From Pedobacter sp. (GTDB lineage Bacteria; Bacteroidota; Bacteroidia; Sphingobacteriales; Sphingobacteriaceae): a stretch of DNA of 64,000 nt. Positions within the stretch are counted from its first letter, which is position 1. Each line of letters starts with the position of its first letter. The stretch lies in assembly GCA_025351765.1 (NCBI GenBank), contig JANXVH010000110.1, positions 1-64,000 on the forward strand, in the 5' to 3' direction. The translations under genes were made by a program, and so were the position numbers. The notes below the pieces were generated by a model, which saw only the letters and a program-made list of their open reading frames with translations, was not told the origin of the DNA and searched no databases. This document shows positions 43,411 to 53,562 of this stretch, piece by piece.

Positions 43411-45234
43411 CTACTGTTTTAGAGAGGACTCGGCAACTTGTGTGGCGAAATAAGTAAGCAGGGTTTTCAGCTGCGACTTGTTTAAGCAAGGAGCCAATTC
43501 TGCTTCTGTCGCTTCTCTTATTTTTTTGACTGATTTGAAATGCCTTAAAAGCTTATCTGCTGTTGTTTTGCCTATCCCAGGTATTTCTTCCAGTTCAGTC
43601 TTCAATGTGCCTTGGTCTCTTTTTTTGCGGTGGAAGGTAATCCCGAACCTATGTGCTTCATCCCTAAGCTGCTGTATTACCTTTAAGGTCTCTGATTTTT
43701 TGTCAAGATATAACGGATAGGAATCGCCTGGATAATACAATTCTTCTAATCGCTTCGCTATGCCAATAACCGTTACTCTTTTTTCTATACCTAGTTTTTT
43801 AAGACTTGTCATGGCTGATGATAGTTGCCCTTTACCACCATCTATGATGATCAACTGAGGCAATGTGTCTTCTTCTTCCAGCATTCGCTTATATCGTCTG
43901 TAAACTGCTTCCTCCATCGTGGCAAAATCGTTTGGTCCTTCTACTGTTTTAACATTGAAATGCCGGTAATCTTTTTTTGAAGGCCTGGCATCCTTAAATA
44001 CCACTATTGCGGATACGGGATATTTTCCCTGGAAGTTGGAGTTGTCAAAACATTCGATATGCTTAGGAAGCTGTGTTAAACGAAGATCCTTCTGCATTTG
44101 GGTAAGTATACGATCAGTACGCAGGTCTGGATTGAGTTGCTCATATTGGTTTAGTTTTTCTTTTTTAAAGAAGAGTACGTTTTTCTGACTTAGCTCCAGC
44201 AATTTTTTCTTTTCACCAAGTTTAGGCACTGTAAACTTAAGTGTAGTATCTTCCAATATGATTTCAAATTGTACAATGATTTCTCTTGATGTACTATGAA
44301 ACTTGGTTCGGAATTCAGCGATAGCAATGGTTAATAGTTCTTCGTCACTTTCGTCCAACCGCTTCTTGATCTCTATGGTTTGAGTTTGGATAATGCTTCC
44401 ATTCATTACCTTTAGGTAATTAACGAATGCATAACGCTCATCGGAAGCAATGCTAACCACATCTATATTGGTGATGGCGCTGTTAACAACTGTGGACTTA
44501 CTCTGATACTTTTCAAGAACAAGAAGTTTTCTTTGATATTTATGCGCGTATTCGAAATTAAGCTCTTCAACTGCAGTTTTGATGACTTGCTTTACATCCC
44601 TTATTACATTGCCAATTTTACCGTTAAGAATTTCTTTTATTTCCTCGATATTGTTGTCATAATCTTCCTCCGATTGGTAATCCTGACAAGGCCCTTTACA
44701 ATTGCCAATCTGATATTCTAGGCAAACTTTAAATTTACCATCGTCGATATTTTTCTTGTTTAAGGGGAGGTTACAAGTCCTAAGCGTATAAGTTTCTTTG
44801 ATGAGATCCAGAATAGTATGCATCATACCAACAGAGGCATAAGGCCCAAAGTAGATTGAACCATCCTTTACCATATTCCTTGTCCAGAATACCCTTGGGA
44901 AATGTTCTTTTTTGATAATAATCCAGGGGTATGTCTTGTCGTCCTTCAACATAATGTTGTAACGGGGCTGATGCTTTTTTATCAGGCTGTTTTCCAACAA
45001 CCACGCATCAATTTCGGTATCAACAATGGTAAATGTGATTTTTCGGATACGTGAGACCAACACCTTGGTTTTTCCGTTCATTTGATTGTCCTTATTGAAA
45101 TAGGAGCCAACCCTGTTTCGGAGGTCTTTTGCTTTGCCTATATAGATTAAAAGGTCGTCGCTATCCCAATACTGGTATACACCAGGTTTATGGGGAATAT
45201 CGGCCAATGCCTTTTTATAGTCGAAAGCACTCAT
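43411..45234 (-). CDS. uvrC: excinuclease ABC subunit C
   Basis: UvrC makes the two incisions in nucleotide excision repair. The 607-residue protein has the N-terminal GIY-YIG domain (PHKPGVYQYWDSDDLLIYIG), a short Cys-containing segment, a UvrB-interacting (UVR) part, and the C-terminal RNase H-like endonuclease domain with ECFDNSNFQG and LIIIDGGKGQL. A tandem helix-hairpin-helix DNA-binding pair (EIPGIGKTTADKLLRHFKS) lies near the end. It is the last gene of the porW-PBP1A-uvrC group on the minus strand, 21 bp after the PBP gene's stop. Confidence 0.96.
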   Translation of the reverse strand: MSAFDYKKALADIPHKPGVYQYWDSDDLLIYIGKAKDLRNRVGSYFNKDNQMNGKTKVLVSRIRKITFTIVDTEIDAWLLENSLIKKHQPRYNIMLKDDKTYPWIIIKKEHFPRVFWTRNMVKDGSIYFGPYASVGMMHTILDLIKETYTLRTCNLPLNKKNIDDGKFKVCLEYQIGNCKGPCQDYQSEEDYDNNIEEIKEILNGKIGNVIRDVKQVIKTAVEELNFEYAHKYQRKLLVLEKYQSKSTVVNSAITNIDVVSIASDERYAFVNYLKVMNGSIIQTQTIEIKKRLDESDEELLTIAIAEFRTKFHSTSREIIVQFEIILEDTTLKFTVPKLGEKKKLLELSQKNVLFFKKEKLNQYEQLNPDLRTDRILTQMQKDLRLTQLPKHIECFDNSNFQGKYPVSAIVVFKDARPSKKDYRHFNVKTVEGPNDFATMEEAVYRRYKRMLEEEDTLPQLIIIDGGKGQLSSAMTSLKKLGIEKRVTVIGIAKRLEELYYPGDSYPLYLDKKSETLKVIQQLRDEAHRFGITFHRKKRDQGTLKTELEEIPGIGKTTADKLLRHFKSVKKIREATEAELAPCLNKSQLKTLLTYFATQVAESSLKQ

Positions 45235-45255
45235 AACGGCAAATTGTGGTTATTA

Positions 45256-47478
45256 TTAAAAGCCCAGCTTCTCGTCCAGATCAGTCTTTTGTTCTTGCTG
45301 CTGGTATTGATTACAATCAAAAGTAATGGAAACTCCATTCTTTGGAGGTTCGAAGTCGGCCTTTGAAATCTTAAGTTGTGGATTGGCGTATACCCTTTTC
45401 ATGAACCCTGCAAAAATAGGCAGGGCAGTTGTCGCACCATCACCTTGAGCAGTACTAGTAAAGTGGAATGCACGGTCTTCACATCCCGTCCAAACGCCTG
45501 CAACTAATTGCGGACTAATTCCCATAAACCAACCATCAGAATTATTTTGTGTAGTACCTGTCTTACCCCCTATGGGTGCTTTTACCCCATATTTTCCGGC
45601 GAGTCTCCAGCCAGTACCGCTGGTAACTACACCGCGCAACATTCGGGTCATGACATAAGCGACTTCCTCATTCATGGCTGGAACAGGAATTGGTTTTTCC
45701 GTATGCAACACTACACCATTCCTATCCTCTATCCTTAAAATATAGGTAGGTTTGATCCATACTCCCCTGTTGGCAAATACGCTATACGCACCAACCATAT
45801 CATAGACAGAAGCATCAAAAGAACCAAGAGCAATAGAGGGATAAGCGGGAACATCAGTAGTGATGCCCATCTTTTTTGCAAGTGTAGCAACTGCAGTAGC
45901 GCCAACCTGTTTCATCAAATAGGCTGCAATATAGTTCTGTGAAAGAGCCAAGCCTTTTTGTAAAGTTAGATAACCAGGTACTGTGCCAGAAGAACGTGGT
46001 GTCCAGGGCTCACTGCCCGGAACTTCAATTGTTACTGGCTCGTTCAAAACAGTGAAACAAGGTGAATATCCATTTTCTATGGCAACAGAATAAGTAAATG
46101 GCTTTGCAGTAGAACCCACCTGACGGGTTCCCATTTTAACCTGATCGTATTTAAAATGCTCATAATTTATACCACCAACCCATGCTTTTACAAAACCAGT
46201 CTGTGGATCCATGGCCATCATCGAATTGCGCAATAACATCTTATAATACTTTACGGAATCTATTGGTTTCATTAAAGTATCAATATTTCCCTTCCAGGTA
46301 AAGATGGATAATTTAGTAGGCGTATTAAAATCAGCTTTGATTTCCTCCTCAGATTTTCCTTCCAATTGCAAAGCTTTATATCTGTCTGACCGTTTAACAC
46401 CCTGTTCGATTTGTATTTCCTTGCCTTTAAAAGGGTTGCGGCCCTTCCAGCTGTTAATAAATGACATCTGCAGAGTGCGCATGTATTCCTTCTGGGCTTC
46501 TTCCGCATACAGTTGCATGTCGTAATTAATAGTGGTGATGACCCTTAACCCATCGCGGTCCAGATCATATGGTGTACCATCAGGTTTTGTAATAGAGCGC
46601 TCTTCAAAGATTTTGCGAATATCATTTTTAAGTACGGCTCTAAAATAAGGAGCAATTCCATCGTTAACTGTTGCTGCGCTAAATACTAGGCCTAGCGGCT
46701 TCTCCTGCTCGGTTTGAAGTTCCTGCGCTGTCATTAATTCTGCCTTAACCATTAAACCCATGATGGTGTTTCTGCGGGCAAGCGCACGGTCTGGGTTACG
46801 GGTAGGAGAATACCGAGTAATGCCTTTAAGGATTCCGATTAGGGTAGCAGATTGTGCTACCGTTAATTTACTTGGAGTAGTATTAAAATATACCCTTGCT
46901 GCAGATTTAATACCATAGGCCTGGTTACCAAAATCAACGGTGTTGAGGTACATTACAATGATCTCCTCTTTAGTGTAATTCCTTTCCAGTTTAACTGCGA
47001 TTACCCATTCTTTAAATTTTTGAAGTACCCTTTTGAAGAAGTTCTTTTGCCGGGCTTCATCAGAAAAAAGGTTAAATGCCAGTTGTTGGGTAATGGTACT
47101 GCCGCCCTGTTTTTTTCCAACCAGGTTATAAAAGAAGATGGTAAAAGTTCTTTTGAAATCAATGCCTGAATGCTCATTGAAGCGGACATCCTCTGTAGCG
47201 ATCAATGCGTTCAACACATTTTTTGATATCTCAGGATAAGTAACATTGGATCTGTTTTGTACAAAATAGGTACCGAGGATTCGGCCATCATCTGTAACAA
47301 TTTCTGATGCCTGATTACTTTTTGGATGTTCAATGTCTCTGAATGAAGGTAATGGGCCAAACAATTCATAACCGATCATGACGATGAACAATGCGAAAAA
47401 TGCAATGGCACCAATTAATAATTTCCACAACGTAAAATTATATCCGCTAATATCTTGTTGTGAAAGTGACTTATTCAT
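45256..47478 (-). CDS. class A penicillin-binding protein (PBP1A type)
   Basis: This bifunctional enzyme polymerises and cross-links peptidoglycan. The 740-residue protein has one membrane helix near the N-terminus (about 20-40), a GT51 transglycosylase domain with IATEDVRFNEHSGID and KQGGSTITQQLAFNLF, and the transpeptidase domain with the serine motif STAKPFTYS, SQN (LSQNYIAAYLMKQVG) and KTGTT (IGGKTGTTQNNSDGWF). It is translated 1 nt after porW, so the two are coupled. The acidic, Gln-rich end is a variable tail. Confidence 0.94.
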   Translation of the reverse strand: MNKSLSQQDISGYNFTLWKLLIGAIAFFALFIVMIGYELFGPLPSFRDIEHPKSNQASEIVTDDGRILGTYFVQNRSNVTYPEISKNVLNALIATEDVRFNEHSGIDFKRTFTIFFYNLVGKKQGGSTITQQLAFNLFSDEARQKNFFKRVLQKFKEWVIAVKLERNYTKEEIIVMYLNTVDFGNQAYGIKSAARVYFNTTPSKLTVAQSATLIGILKGITRYSPTRNPDRALARRNTIMGLMVKAELMTAQELQTEQEKPLGLVFSAATVNDGIAPYFRAVLKNDIRKIFEERSITKPDGTPYDLDRDGLRVITTINYDMQLYAEEAQKEYMRTLQMSFINSWKGRNPFKGKEIQIEQGVKRSDRYKALQLEGKSEEEIKADFNTPTKLSIFTWKGNIDTLMKPIDSVKYYKMLLRNSMMAMDPQTGFVKAWVGGINYEHFKYDQVKMGTRQVGSTAKPFTYSVAIENGYSPCFTVLNEPVTIEVPGSEPWTPRSSGTVPGYLTLQKGLALSQNYIAAYLMKQVGATAVATLAKKMGITTDVPAYPSIALGSFDASVYDMVGAYSVFANRGVWIKPTYILRIEDRNGVVLHTEKPIPVPAMNEEVAYVMTRMLRGVVTSGTGWRLAGKYGVKAPIGGKTGTTQNNSDGWFMGISPQLVAGVWTGCEDRAFHFTSTAQGDGATTALPIFAGFMKRVYANPQLKISKADFEPPKNGVSITFDCNQYQQQEQKTDLDEKLGF

Positions 47479-47479
47479 G

Positions 47480-50239
47480 CTAATAATTGTTTTTGTAGAA
47501 GTCTAAATATTTGTCTAGTAATGCTTTGCTGCTCAATTTGTCAAAATTCGCTTTACTGATAATAAAGCTGCTGTATATGTTAACGGGAACCTTCATGATT
47601 TGTTTCAGTTGAGGAACAATACCGCCAGCATAAGCTTTAGCCTCGTCAAAATTACTAAAGTTCCCTACATAAATCAGTTGGTCATTGTCAAATTCTTTAA
47701 GCTGGTGGCGTAGATTACTGCCTGTGTAGTTGCCTCTATTGAACTGGCCGATCCCAAAGCGGGAAGAACTAAGAGTTAATGAGGCATCGGCAACATCTAC
47801 TACGAAATAATATATTGAGGAAGGTGCATTGTTAAAAGTTCCATCACTTTTTACGGCGTTAGCATCAGTTAAAGTCGGATTTTGAATTGATTGAGTTGCT
47901 GGGATTACATCCTGCTTAGTTGGATTGTTCTGAGTTATAATAGGTGTGATAGTTTTTGAGATATTTGTGGCAATAGGCTGCGAATAATTAGGATCTGTAA
48001 AGGGCGGCTCGTTAGGATCAAAATCAACCAGTGCAATTTTTCTTTTCCTGAAATCATCCAAGTGCAGATTAATATAACCAAGATGTTCTTTAACCAATGG
48101 TGTAATCAACTGATCGTCGGGATAGGAGACAAGGATTTGATTGAAAGCAATAATTAGGCTGTCGACAGGGTAAGAACGACCAATGGAAATCGCCTTTAAA
48201 TAAGAAAATTGAGCAGCAAGGAATGTATTTGGTGGTTTCTCTGACGTAGTTACACTTTTAATAACATTGCTAAAATCCTTATTTAGGTATTGGTCGAATA
48301 CCATATTATATTGTTTGGTGATTATTACTTCGGCTTCTGACTGTCTCATGGAAAAAGAAGGATCGGTAATAGTTTTAGTGTACGAGGAATTTGGAAAATC
48401 CTTTAATACCTTGTTTTTATACTCATCGGAAACCTTGGGATTATCTGTTCGGTTGATCAGGTAAAGGCTGTAATAGATGGCGTCAAGATGATTATTTGCC
48501 GGGAAGTGATTGAGTAGGGTAAGATATACTTGCTGAGCCTCGATTGGATCATTTAACTCTTGTAGGTAGAAACTGGCAATTTCGTAATAAGAATCAATAA
48601 TCTTTTGATTAGAGGTTTTAACAAGATCTGGTGTTAAAGGGAGCATAGAGCGATATAGCTGCACTAAAGATTGATTATCTACTAAATTATTCTTTAACGA
48701 ATCTCCGGGCAAAGGTACTGTACTGGTACTGCTGGTTACATCCTGCATAGTTGCTTGTGCAGAACTTCTGATACTTTGTCGCCAATTATTCTCCAGTTTA
48801 CGGCCTCCCCATTTTTTTCTAAAATCTGAGAAACCCATACTAATTGCTGCAGCATTACTGAAATAAAAAGATCCTGTAGCCGCCGAAGCCCTATTACTAA
48901 GAGGCTGATAATTATAATCTATTGTTTGCCCGTTGATGAGATTTTGTTTTTCTATTGCAGGGTTTACGAAGTTTTGGAGTCGTAACTGTCGGTCTTGAAT
49001 TGGCAATTTCGCGATAGCTTGCAGGGTCTCTTCCAGTGTAATGGATTGATATCTTTGGGTAAGGTATTCAAGATTTAAGTTTTTTTTAAGGATAAATTCA
49101 TAGCCAGGGTAATTTGTTGGTAGAACAGCAACAGCACTGTCGTAGTACGACTTGGCTTTTAAATAATCTTTGAGGTATCGGAAATTAAGGTTCGCTATGC
49201 GTAGGTAAGAAAGACCCTTTTGATATTGGTTGGAAGTTGCAACACGGATAGAGGTTAAGTAATTGGTTTGCGCATCCTTATAAGAACCTGCAGCACTAAA
49301 ATCTTCTGCGATTTGAAAATAAACCTGGTCATTATAGTCCAGGTTTTTATCGTCTTTTAGAAGGGATAACAATTGAGTCTGTTTATCGATCTGTTCGCCA
49401 TCGGCAGTTTTAAGGCGTACCTGGTTCAGCTTTGCATTGAAATACATTTCGAAGGGAGCATTACTTTTTTCTACCTTTCTGTATTGCGAGAGCGCTTCAG
49501 GAATGTTTTTTTGCTTTTCGTATAACTGGGCGAGGATGTAGACCCACCGGATCTTATCCAGTCGGGAATTACTTGCTTTAATGGCGTCCTTTAAGTAGGA
49601 AATCGCTGCTGCGTCATTGTTATGGTAAATGCTCATTTGGGCCATGGTAGCAAAGGGTTCCGAAAGAATGGAGCCAGCCTTTACACGGGGCAATGCAGCT
49701 TCCAGACTATCTAAAACTATGTTTGCAGTACTGATTCTATTGATTCGCATCAAGCTGCGGGCTTGCCAGTCGAGCGCTTCTATATAACTACTGGCATTAC
49801 TTTTATAGGCTTTTGCTGCGTAATCCAAGTACTCTGCCGCGGTAAAATAGTTACCGTTATAAAAGTTTGCTTTACCGAGAAGGATGTAAGCATCATCAAT
49901 ATAATTACTGAAGTTTTTCTCCAGAATTATAGTTTGAGCTTTCTTAATAATCGCATCCATGCCCTTAATGTTGAGGGAAGTAACAAGTTGATTATTGTCT
50001 ATCGCCGGCGCGATATACACCGGTAAGATCTGATCGTAATTGTCTTTGAAGGTTTCTATAAGCTCCAGTTTATGATTATTTAGCGCTATATTGGCATTAT
50101 AAATGTAATTGTAGCGGGCGGTGAAATTCTGCATCCCCCTGCTGGTTGCCGTGTCTTTTTGTGAACCGCAAGCCAAGATTATGCAAGCGCATAAACTAAA
50201 TACTAATAACTTTAAAATATATAAACCAGAGATTTTCAA
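47480..50239 (-). CDS. T9SS periplasmic lipoprotein PorW/SprE-like, TPR-rich
   Basis: The 919-residue protein has a lipobox (CIILACGSQ, Cys24) and a long series of tetratricopeptide repeats (about 40-380 and 540-720), then a low-complexity part and a C-terminal SPOR-like segment (about 790-910, YYFVVDVADASLTLSSSRFGIGQFN). The opening GMQNFTARYNYIYNANIALN is the signature of PorW/SprE lipoproteins required for type IX secretion and gliding. It probably bridges the outer-membrane translocon and the GldKN ring. It sits close to gldKLMN but on the opposite strand, and heads an operon with a PBP1A and uvrC. Confidence 0.85.
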   Translation of the reverse strand: MKISGLYILKLLVFSLCACIILACGSQKDTATSRGMQNFTARYNYIYNANIALNNHKLELIETFKDNYDQILPVYIAPAIDNNQLVTSLNIKGMDAIIKKAQTIILEKNFSNYIDDAYILLGKANFYNGNYFTAAEYLDYAAKAYKSNASSYIEALDWQARSLMRINRISTANIVLDSLEAALPRVKAGSILSEPFATMAQMSIYHNNDAAAISYLKDAIKASNSRLDKIRWVYILAQLYEKQKNIPEALSQYRKVEKSNAPFEMYFNAKLNQVRLKTADGEQIDKQTQLLSLLKDDKNLDYNDQVYFQIAEDFSAAGSYKDAQTNYLTSIRVATSNQYQKGLSYLRIANLNFRYLKDYLKAKSYYDSAVAVLPTNYPGYEFILKKNLNLEYLTQRYQSITLEETLQAIAKLPIQDRQLRLQNFVNPAIEKQNLINGQTIDYNYQPLSNRASAATGSFYFSNAAAISMGFSDFRKKWGGRKLENNWRQSIRSSAQATMQDVTSSTSTVPLPGDSLKNNLVDNQSLVQLYRSMLPLTPDLVKTSNQKIIDSYYEIASFYLQELNDPIEAQQVYLTLLNHFPANNHLDAIYYSLYLINRTDNPKVSDEYKNKVLKDFPNSSYTKTITDPSFSMRQSEAEVIITKQYNMVFDQYLNKDFSNVIKSVTTSEKPPNTFLAAQFSYLKAISIGRSYPVDSLIIAFNQILVSYPDDQLITPLVKEHLGYINLHLDDFRKRKIALVDFDPNEPPFTDPNYSQPIATNISKTITPIITQNNPTKQDVIPATQSIQNPTLTDANAVKSDGTFNNAPSSIYYFVVDVADASLTLSSSRFGIGQFNRGNYTGSNLRHQLKEFDNDQLIYVGNFSNFDEAKAYAGGIVPQLKQIMKVPVNIYSSFIISKANFDKLSSKALLDKYLDFYKNNY

Positions 50240-50338
50240 AAATGGGGATAGGTTAGTGTTTAAAATTACAAAATATATGCAAAAGTATTTTATTCATTAA
50301 TAAGTTCCTCACTAAATATGAATAATTAACTTAAGGCT

Positions 50339-50554
50339 ATGAACGATAAAAATAAACAGGGGAGTAATTTTGCCAGGTATTCTTCAATAAGCTTCCAGAT
50401 GCTGGGTACAATTGGCCTTTTTGCTTTTGCGGGATATAAGCTGGATGCTTACCGACAATCCAAAACACCAATATTTACCGCATTGCTGAGTTTAGTGGGG
50501 GTAGTCATTTCATTGTATCAGGTGGTGCGGCAACTCAATAAAAAGGAAGATTAG
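50339..50554 (+). CDS. AtpZ/AtpI-type F1Fo ATP synthase accessory membrane protein
   Basis: The 71-residue protein has two membrane helices (about 17-35 and 42-62) separated by a short loop with an Asp (KLDAYRQSKTPIF), the pattern of PF09527 proteins (AtpZ/AtpI). These assist c-ring assembly or carry divalent cations. It is the first gene of the atp locus, 44 nt before the next, and divergent from porW. Annotation rests on context and motif. Confidence 0.78.
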   Translation: MNDKNKQGSNFARYSSISFQMLGTIGLFAFAGYKLDAYRQSKTPIFTALLSLVGVVISLYQVVRQLNKKED

Positions 50555-50598
50555 CCTAAAGATGGCGTCAATTTTCTACTTTTGTAAAAAATATAAAA

Positions 50599-50985
50599 AT
50601 GACACTAGTTCGCTTTGCCATTTATTACTTGATTTTTACCCTGTTGCTAGGGGTTATTGCATTTGCTTTGCAAAGTGTGTATGTGGATGTAAAAATATTG
50701 GCCGATAAGTTCTGGCTGATCTTTGGTTTTTTGGCCGGGCTTACTTTTATTGCCTACGGGGTTGCTGATTTGGGGATAAAAAGGAACCCTGAAACGGGTA
50801 TAATGGCGATTATGGGATCAATTGCAGTAAAGATGCTTTTTTCTATGGCTTTTGTGCTGATTTACAGCATTAAAAGTAAGGATAGAGGTCTTGTTTTTGT
50901 GCTCGATTTTTTTTCTTTATATTTATTGTTCTCCTGCTTTGAAATACACTGTCTGTTGCGTAACTTGCGCCACCAAAATAAATAG
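50599..50985 (+). CDS. AtpI-like membrane protein of the ATP synthase operon
   Basis: The 128-residue protein has four membrane helices (about 5-25, 33-52, 62-85, 92-115) and conserved Arg/Lys turns, as in the Bacteroidota protein encoded between atpZ and atpB. AtpI proteins help assemble the c-ring. Sequence is poorly conserved in this family, so position between the AtpZ-like gene and atpB is the main support. Confidence 0.7.
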   Translation: MTLVRFAIYYLIFTLLLGVIAFALQSVYVDVKILADKFWLIFGFLAGLTFIAYGVADLGIKRNPETGIMAIMGSIAVKMLFSMAFVLIYSIKSKDRGLVFVLDFFSLYLLFSCFEIHCLLRNLRHQNK

Positions 50986-51002
50986 TAAAAATCTGCGACT
51001 AA

Positions 51003-52127
51003 ATGGATTGTAGCCACGTTTTTGAGTTTAGAGTTAATAGGTTAATAGTTGTTTTTGCGCTTTTTTTAGCGTTTTTTTCTGGTTCAGGAGCTTTTGCTCA
51101 GACTGATACTACCCATGTTGTTGATGAAGCTCACGCAGAAGCTCCGGCGAAAAAATTTGACATTGGAAAATTTGCACTTCATCACATTGCTGATTCACAC
51201 AGCTGGCATGTAATTGGTGAAACTTACATCAATTTGCCTGTGATTTTGTATACAAAAAATGGAATGGTGACTTTTAGCTCTGGCGACTTTCATTACGATG
51301 ATGAAGGGAAAAATGTTGTTGAGCGTAAAGGATTAAGATTTGTAAAATTACATGAGAAGATCTATTATGCATCCGCTAATGTGAACGCGCATGGTCAATT
51401 TGTAGATCTGGATGAAAAACATCATGCTGCCAATGCCCGTCCTCTTGATGTATCGCTTACCAAGAATGCATGTACACTATTTTTGTCGATAATCGTTATT
51501 CTTGCTGTATTTCTAAATGTGGCTAACGGCTACAAGAAACGTAAAGGTAAATCCCCCAAAGGATTACAATCTTGGATGGAGCCGATTATATTATTTGTTC
51601 GTGACGATATTGCTAAGCCAAATCTGGGGCACAAGTACGAACGTTTTATGCCCTACTTGCTTACCGTATTTTTCTTTATCTGGTTTAACAATATGCTTGG
51701 ATTGGTTCCATTTTTGCCAGGTGGTGCAAACTTAACTGGTAATATAGCGGTTACTTTGGTGCTTGCAGTTGCAACATTCTGTTTGACTGTTTTCAATGGC
51801 AATAAGTATTACTGGAAGCACATTTTTATGCCCGATGTGCCTTGGTGGATGTATATAGTTATGGTTCCTGTTGAGTTGTTTGGTATCTTTACAAAACCGA
51901 TTGCATTAATGATCCGTTTGTTTGCTAATATTACTGCAGGTCACATTTTGGTGCTATCACTAATATGTCTAGTGTTTGTGTTTGATAGTTTGTATATAGC
52001 TCCTATATCAGTTGCCTTTGCTGTATTTATTGGTGCAATTGAATTATTGGTTGCTTTTATACAGGCGTTTATATTTACTATTTTGTCGGCCTTGTTTATA
52101 GGAATGGCAATTGAAGAGCATCATTAA
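51003..52127 (+). CDS. atpB: F1Fo ATP synthase subunit a
   Basis: Subunit a forms the two proton half-channels beside the c-ring. The 374-residue protein is longer than the usual 250-290 because of an N-terminal signal peptide (cleavage near AFAQ, about residue 32) and an extra periplasmic segment rich in His (about 35-150), common in Bacteroidota. The membrane part carries the essential arginine in ELFGIFTKPIALMIRLFANITAGH and ends in AFIFTILSALFIGMAIEEHH. The c subunit gene follows after 36 bp. The first codons (MDCSHVFEFRVNRL) are a little unusual; an internal start at 51003+ cannot be excluded. Confidence 0.96.
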   Translation: MDCSHVFEFRVNRLIVVFALFLAFFSGSGAFAQTDTTHVVDEAHAEAPAKKFDIGKFALHHIADSHSWHVIGETYINLPVILYTKNGMVTFSSGDFHYDDEGKNVVERKGLRFVKLHEKIYYASANVNAHGQFVDLDEKHHAANARPLDVSLTKNACTLFLSIIVILAVFLNVANGYKKRKGKSPKGLQSWMEPIILFVRDDIAKPNLGHKYERFMPYLLTVFFFIWFNNMLGLVPFLPGGANLTGNIAVTLVLAVATFCLTVFNGNKYYWKHIFMPDVPWWMYIVMVPVELFGIFTKPIALMIRLFANITAGHILVLSLICLVFVFDSLYIAPISVAFAVFIGAIELLVAFIQAFIFTILSALFIGMAIEEHH

Positions 52128-52376
<249 letters not shown>

Positions 52377-52384
52377 AATTAACT

Positions 52385-52414
52385 TGTGCCGGCTTTGTCC
52401 GGCACATTTTTTTT
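52385..52414 (+). terminator. intrinsic terminator between atpE and atpF
   Basis: TGTGCCGG and CCGGCACA form a perfect 8-bp stem with a CTTTGT loop, followed by eight Ts (52407-52414). It lies inside the atp operon, just behind the c-subunit gene, so part of the transcripts should stop there. Read-through would serve atpF-H-A-G. Confidence 0.88.
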
Positions 52415-52445
52415 AAAAGATTAGAAGATTATAAAATATATTTAA

Positions 52446-52940
52446 ATGGAATTATTAGTACCAGAATTTGGCTTGGTTATCCTTCAAACGATAGCGTTTT
52501 TACTGCTGATGTTCTTATTGGCTAAATTTGCATGGAAACCAGTTTTGGCCGCCATCAAAGAGCGAGAGCAATCTATAGATGAAGCTTTGAATAAAGCGGA
52601 GCTTGCAAAACAGGAAATGATTCGTTTAACTGCTCAAAACGAGGGATTAATGAAAGAGGCTCGTGCAGAGCGTGATTTGATTTTGAAGGAAGCTAAAATA
52701 CTAAAGGATAATATATTGCACGAAGCTAAAGCTCAGGCACATAATGAAGGTGTTAAGTTGATTGAGAAGGCAAAAATAGAAATTGAAAATCAAAAGAAAG
52801 CTGCTTTGGCTGAATTGAAAAATCAGGTTTCCAGCTTGTCACTTGACATTGCAGAGCGTGTGTTGAGAAATCAATTACAGGATAAGGTTAAGCAGCAGGA
52901 ATTGGTTGCCAGTCTTTTAAAGGATGTAGAATTAAACTAG
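52446..52940 (+). CDS. atpF: F1Fo ATP synthase subunit b
   Basis: Subunit b is the peripheral stalk. The 164-residue protein has one N-terminal membrane helix (about 8-28, GLVILQTIAFLLLMFLLAKF) followed by WKPVLAAIKEREQSIDEAL and a long charged coiled coil to the end. The length and layout are canonical. It starts 31 nt after the T tract of the terminator and is 18 nt ahead of atpH. Confidence 0.95.
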   Translation: MELLVPEFGLVILQTIAFLLLMFLLAKFAWKPVLAAIKEREQSIDEALNKAELAKQEMIRLTAQNEGLMKEARAERDLILKEAKILKDNILHEAKAQAHNEGVKLIEKAKIEIENQKKAALAELKNQVSSLSLDIAERVLRNQLQDKVKQQELVASLLKDVELN

Positions 52941-52958
52941 TAAGAGCTAGATAAGAAC

Positions 52959-53507
52959 ATGTCGGAAAATAAAGCAGCATCGAGATACGCCAAGTCTATA
53001 ATTGACCTTTCAAAAGAACAAAATACTTTTGAAGAAGTTAAGAATGACATGGTACTACTAGCAAAAATAATTGATCAAAATTCTGAACTAGGGTCCATTC
53101 TTAAGAACCCAATTATTCCTTTAGGTAAAAAGGTAGGAATTCTCAAAGATGTATTTGCAACAAAGGTGCAACCTCTTACAAGTACCTTTATGAATCTTCT
53201 AGTGATGAAGGGACGTTCCTCTATTTTGTATGGTATTTCAAAAGCTTTTATTGAACAGTACAATGTCATTAAAGGTATAGTTATTGCTGAAGTTTCATCA
53301 GCAACTGAGCTCACTGACGAAAATATTAAAGAAATTGAGGCGATTGTTAAGAAAGAAACAAATGCAAACGAGGTATTGATCAAAACTAAAATAAGCGAGA
53401 AGCTAATTGGGGGTTTTGTGTTGAAAGTAGGAGACAAGCAATTTGATGCCAGCATCTTATATGGATTTAATAAACTAAAAAAAGAATTTGCTCAGGGTAT
53501 TGTATAA
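52959..53507 (+). CDS. atpH: F1Fo ATP synthase subunit delta
   Basis: Subunit delta caps the F1 head and binds the b stalk. The 182-residue protein begins ASRYAKSIIDLSKEQ, the usual family entry, and has the C-terminal KISEKLIGGFVLKVGDKQFDASI block. It sits between atpF and atpA in the standard order. Confidence 0.95.
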   Translation: MSENKAASRYAKSIIDLSKEQNTFEEVKNDMVLLAKIIDQNSELGSILKNPIIPLGKKVGILKDVFATKVQPLTSTFMNLLVMKGRSSILYGISKAFIEQYNVIKGIVIAEVSSATELTDENIKEIEAIVKKETNANEVLIKTKISEKLIGGFVLKVGDKQFDASILYGFNKLKKEFAQGIV

Positions 53508-53562
53508 ATACGGCAACAATAAGATAACATTTACTGATTTACAAAAGAAATAATATAAAATT

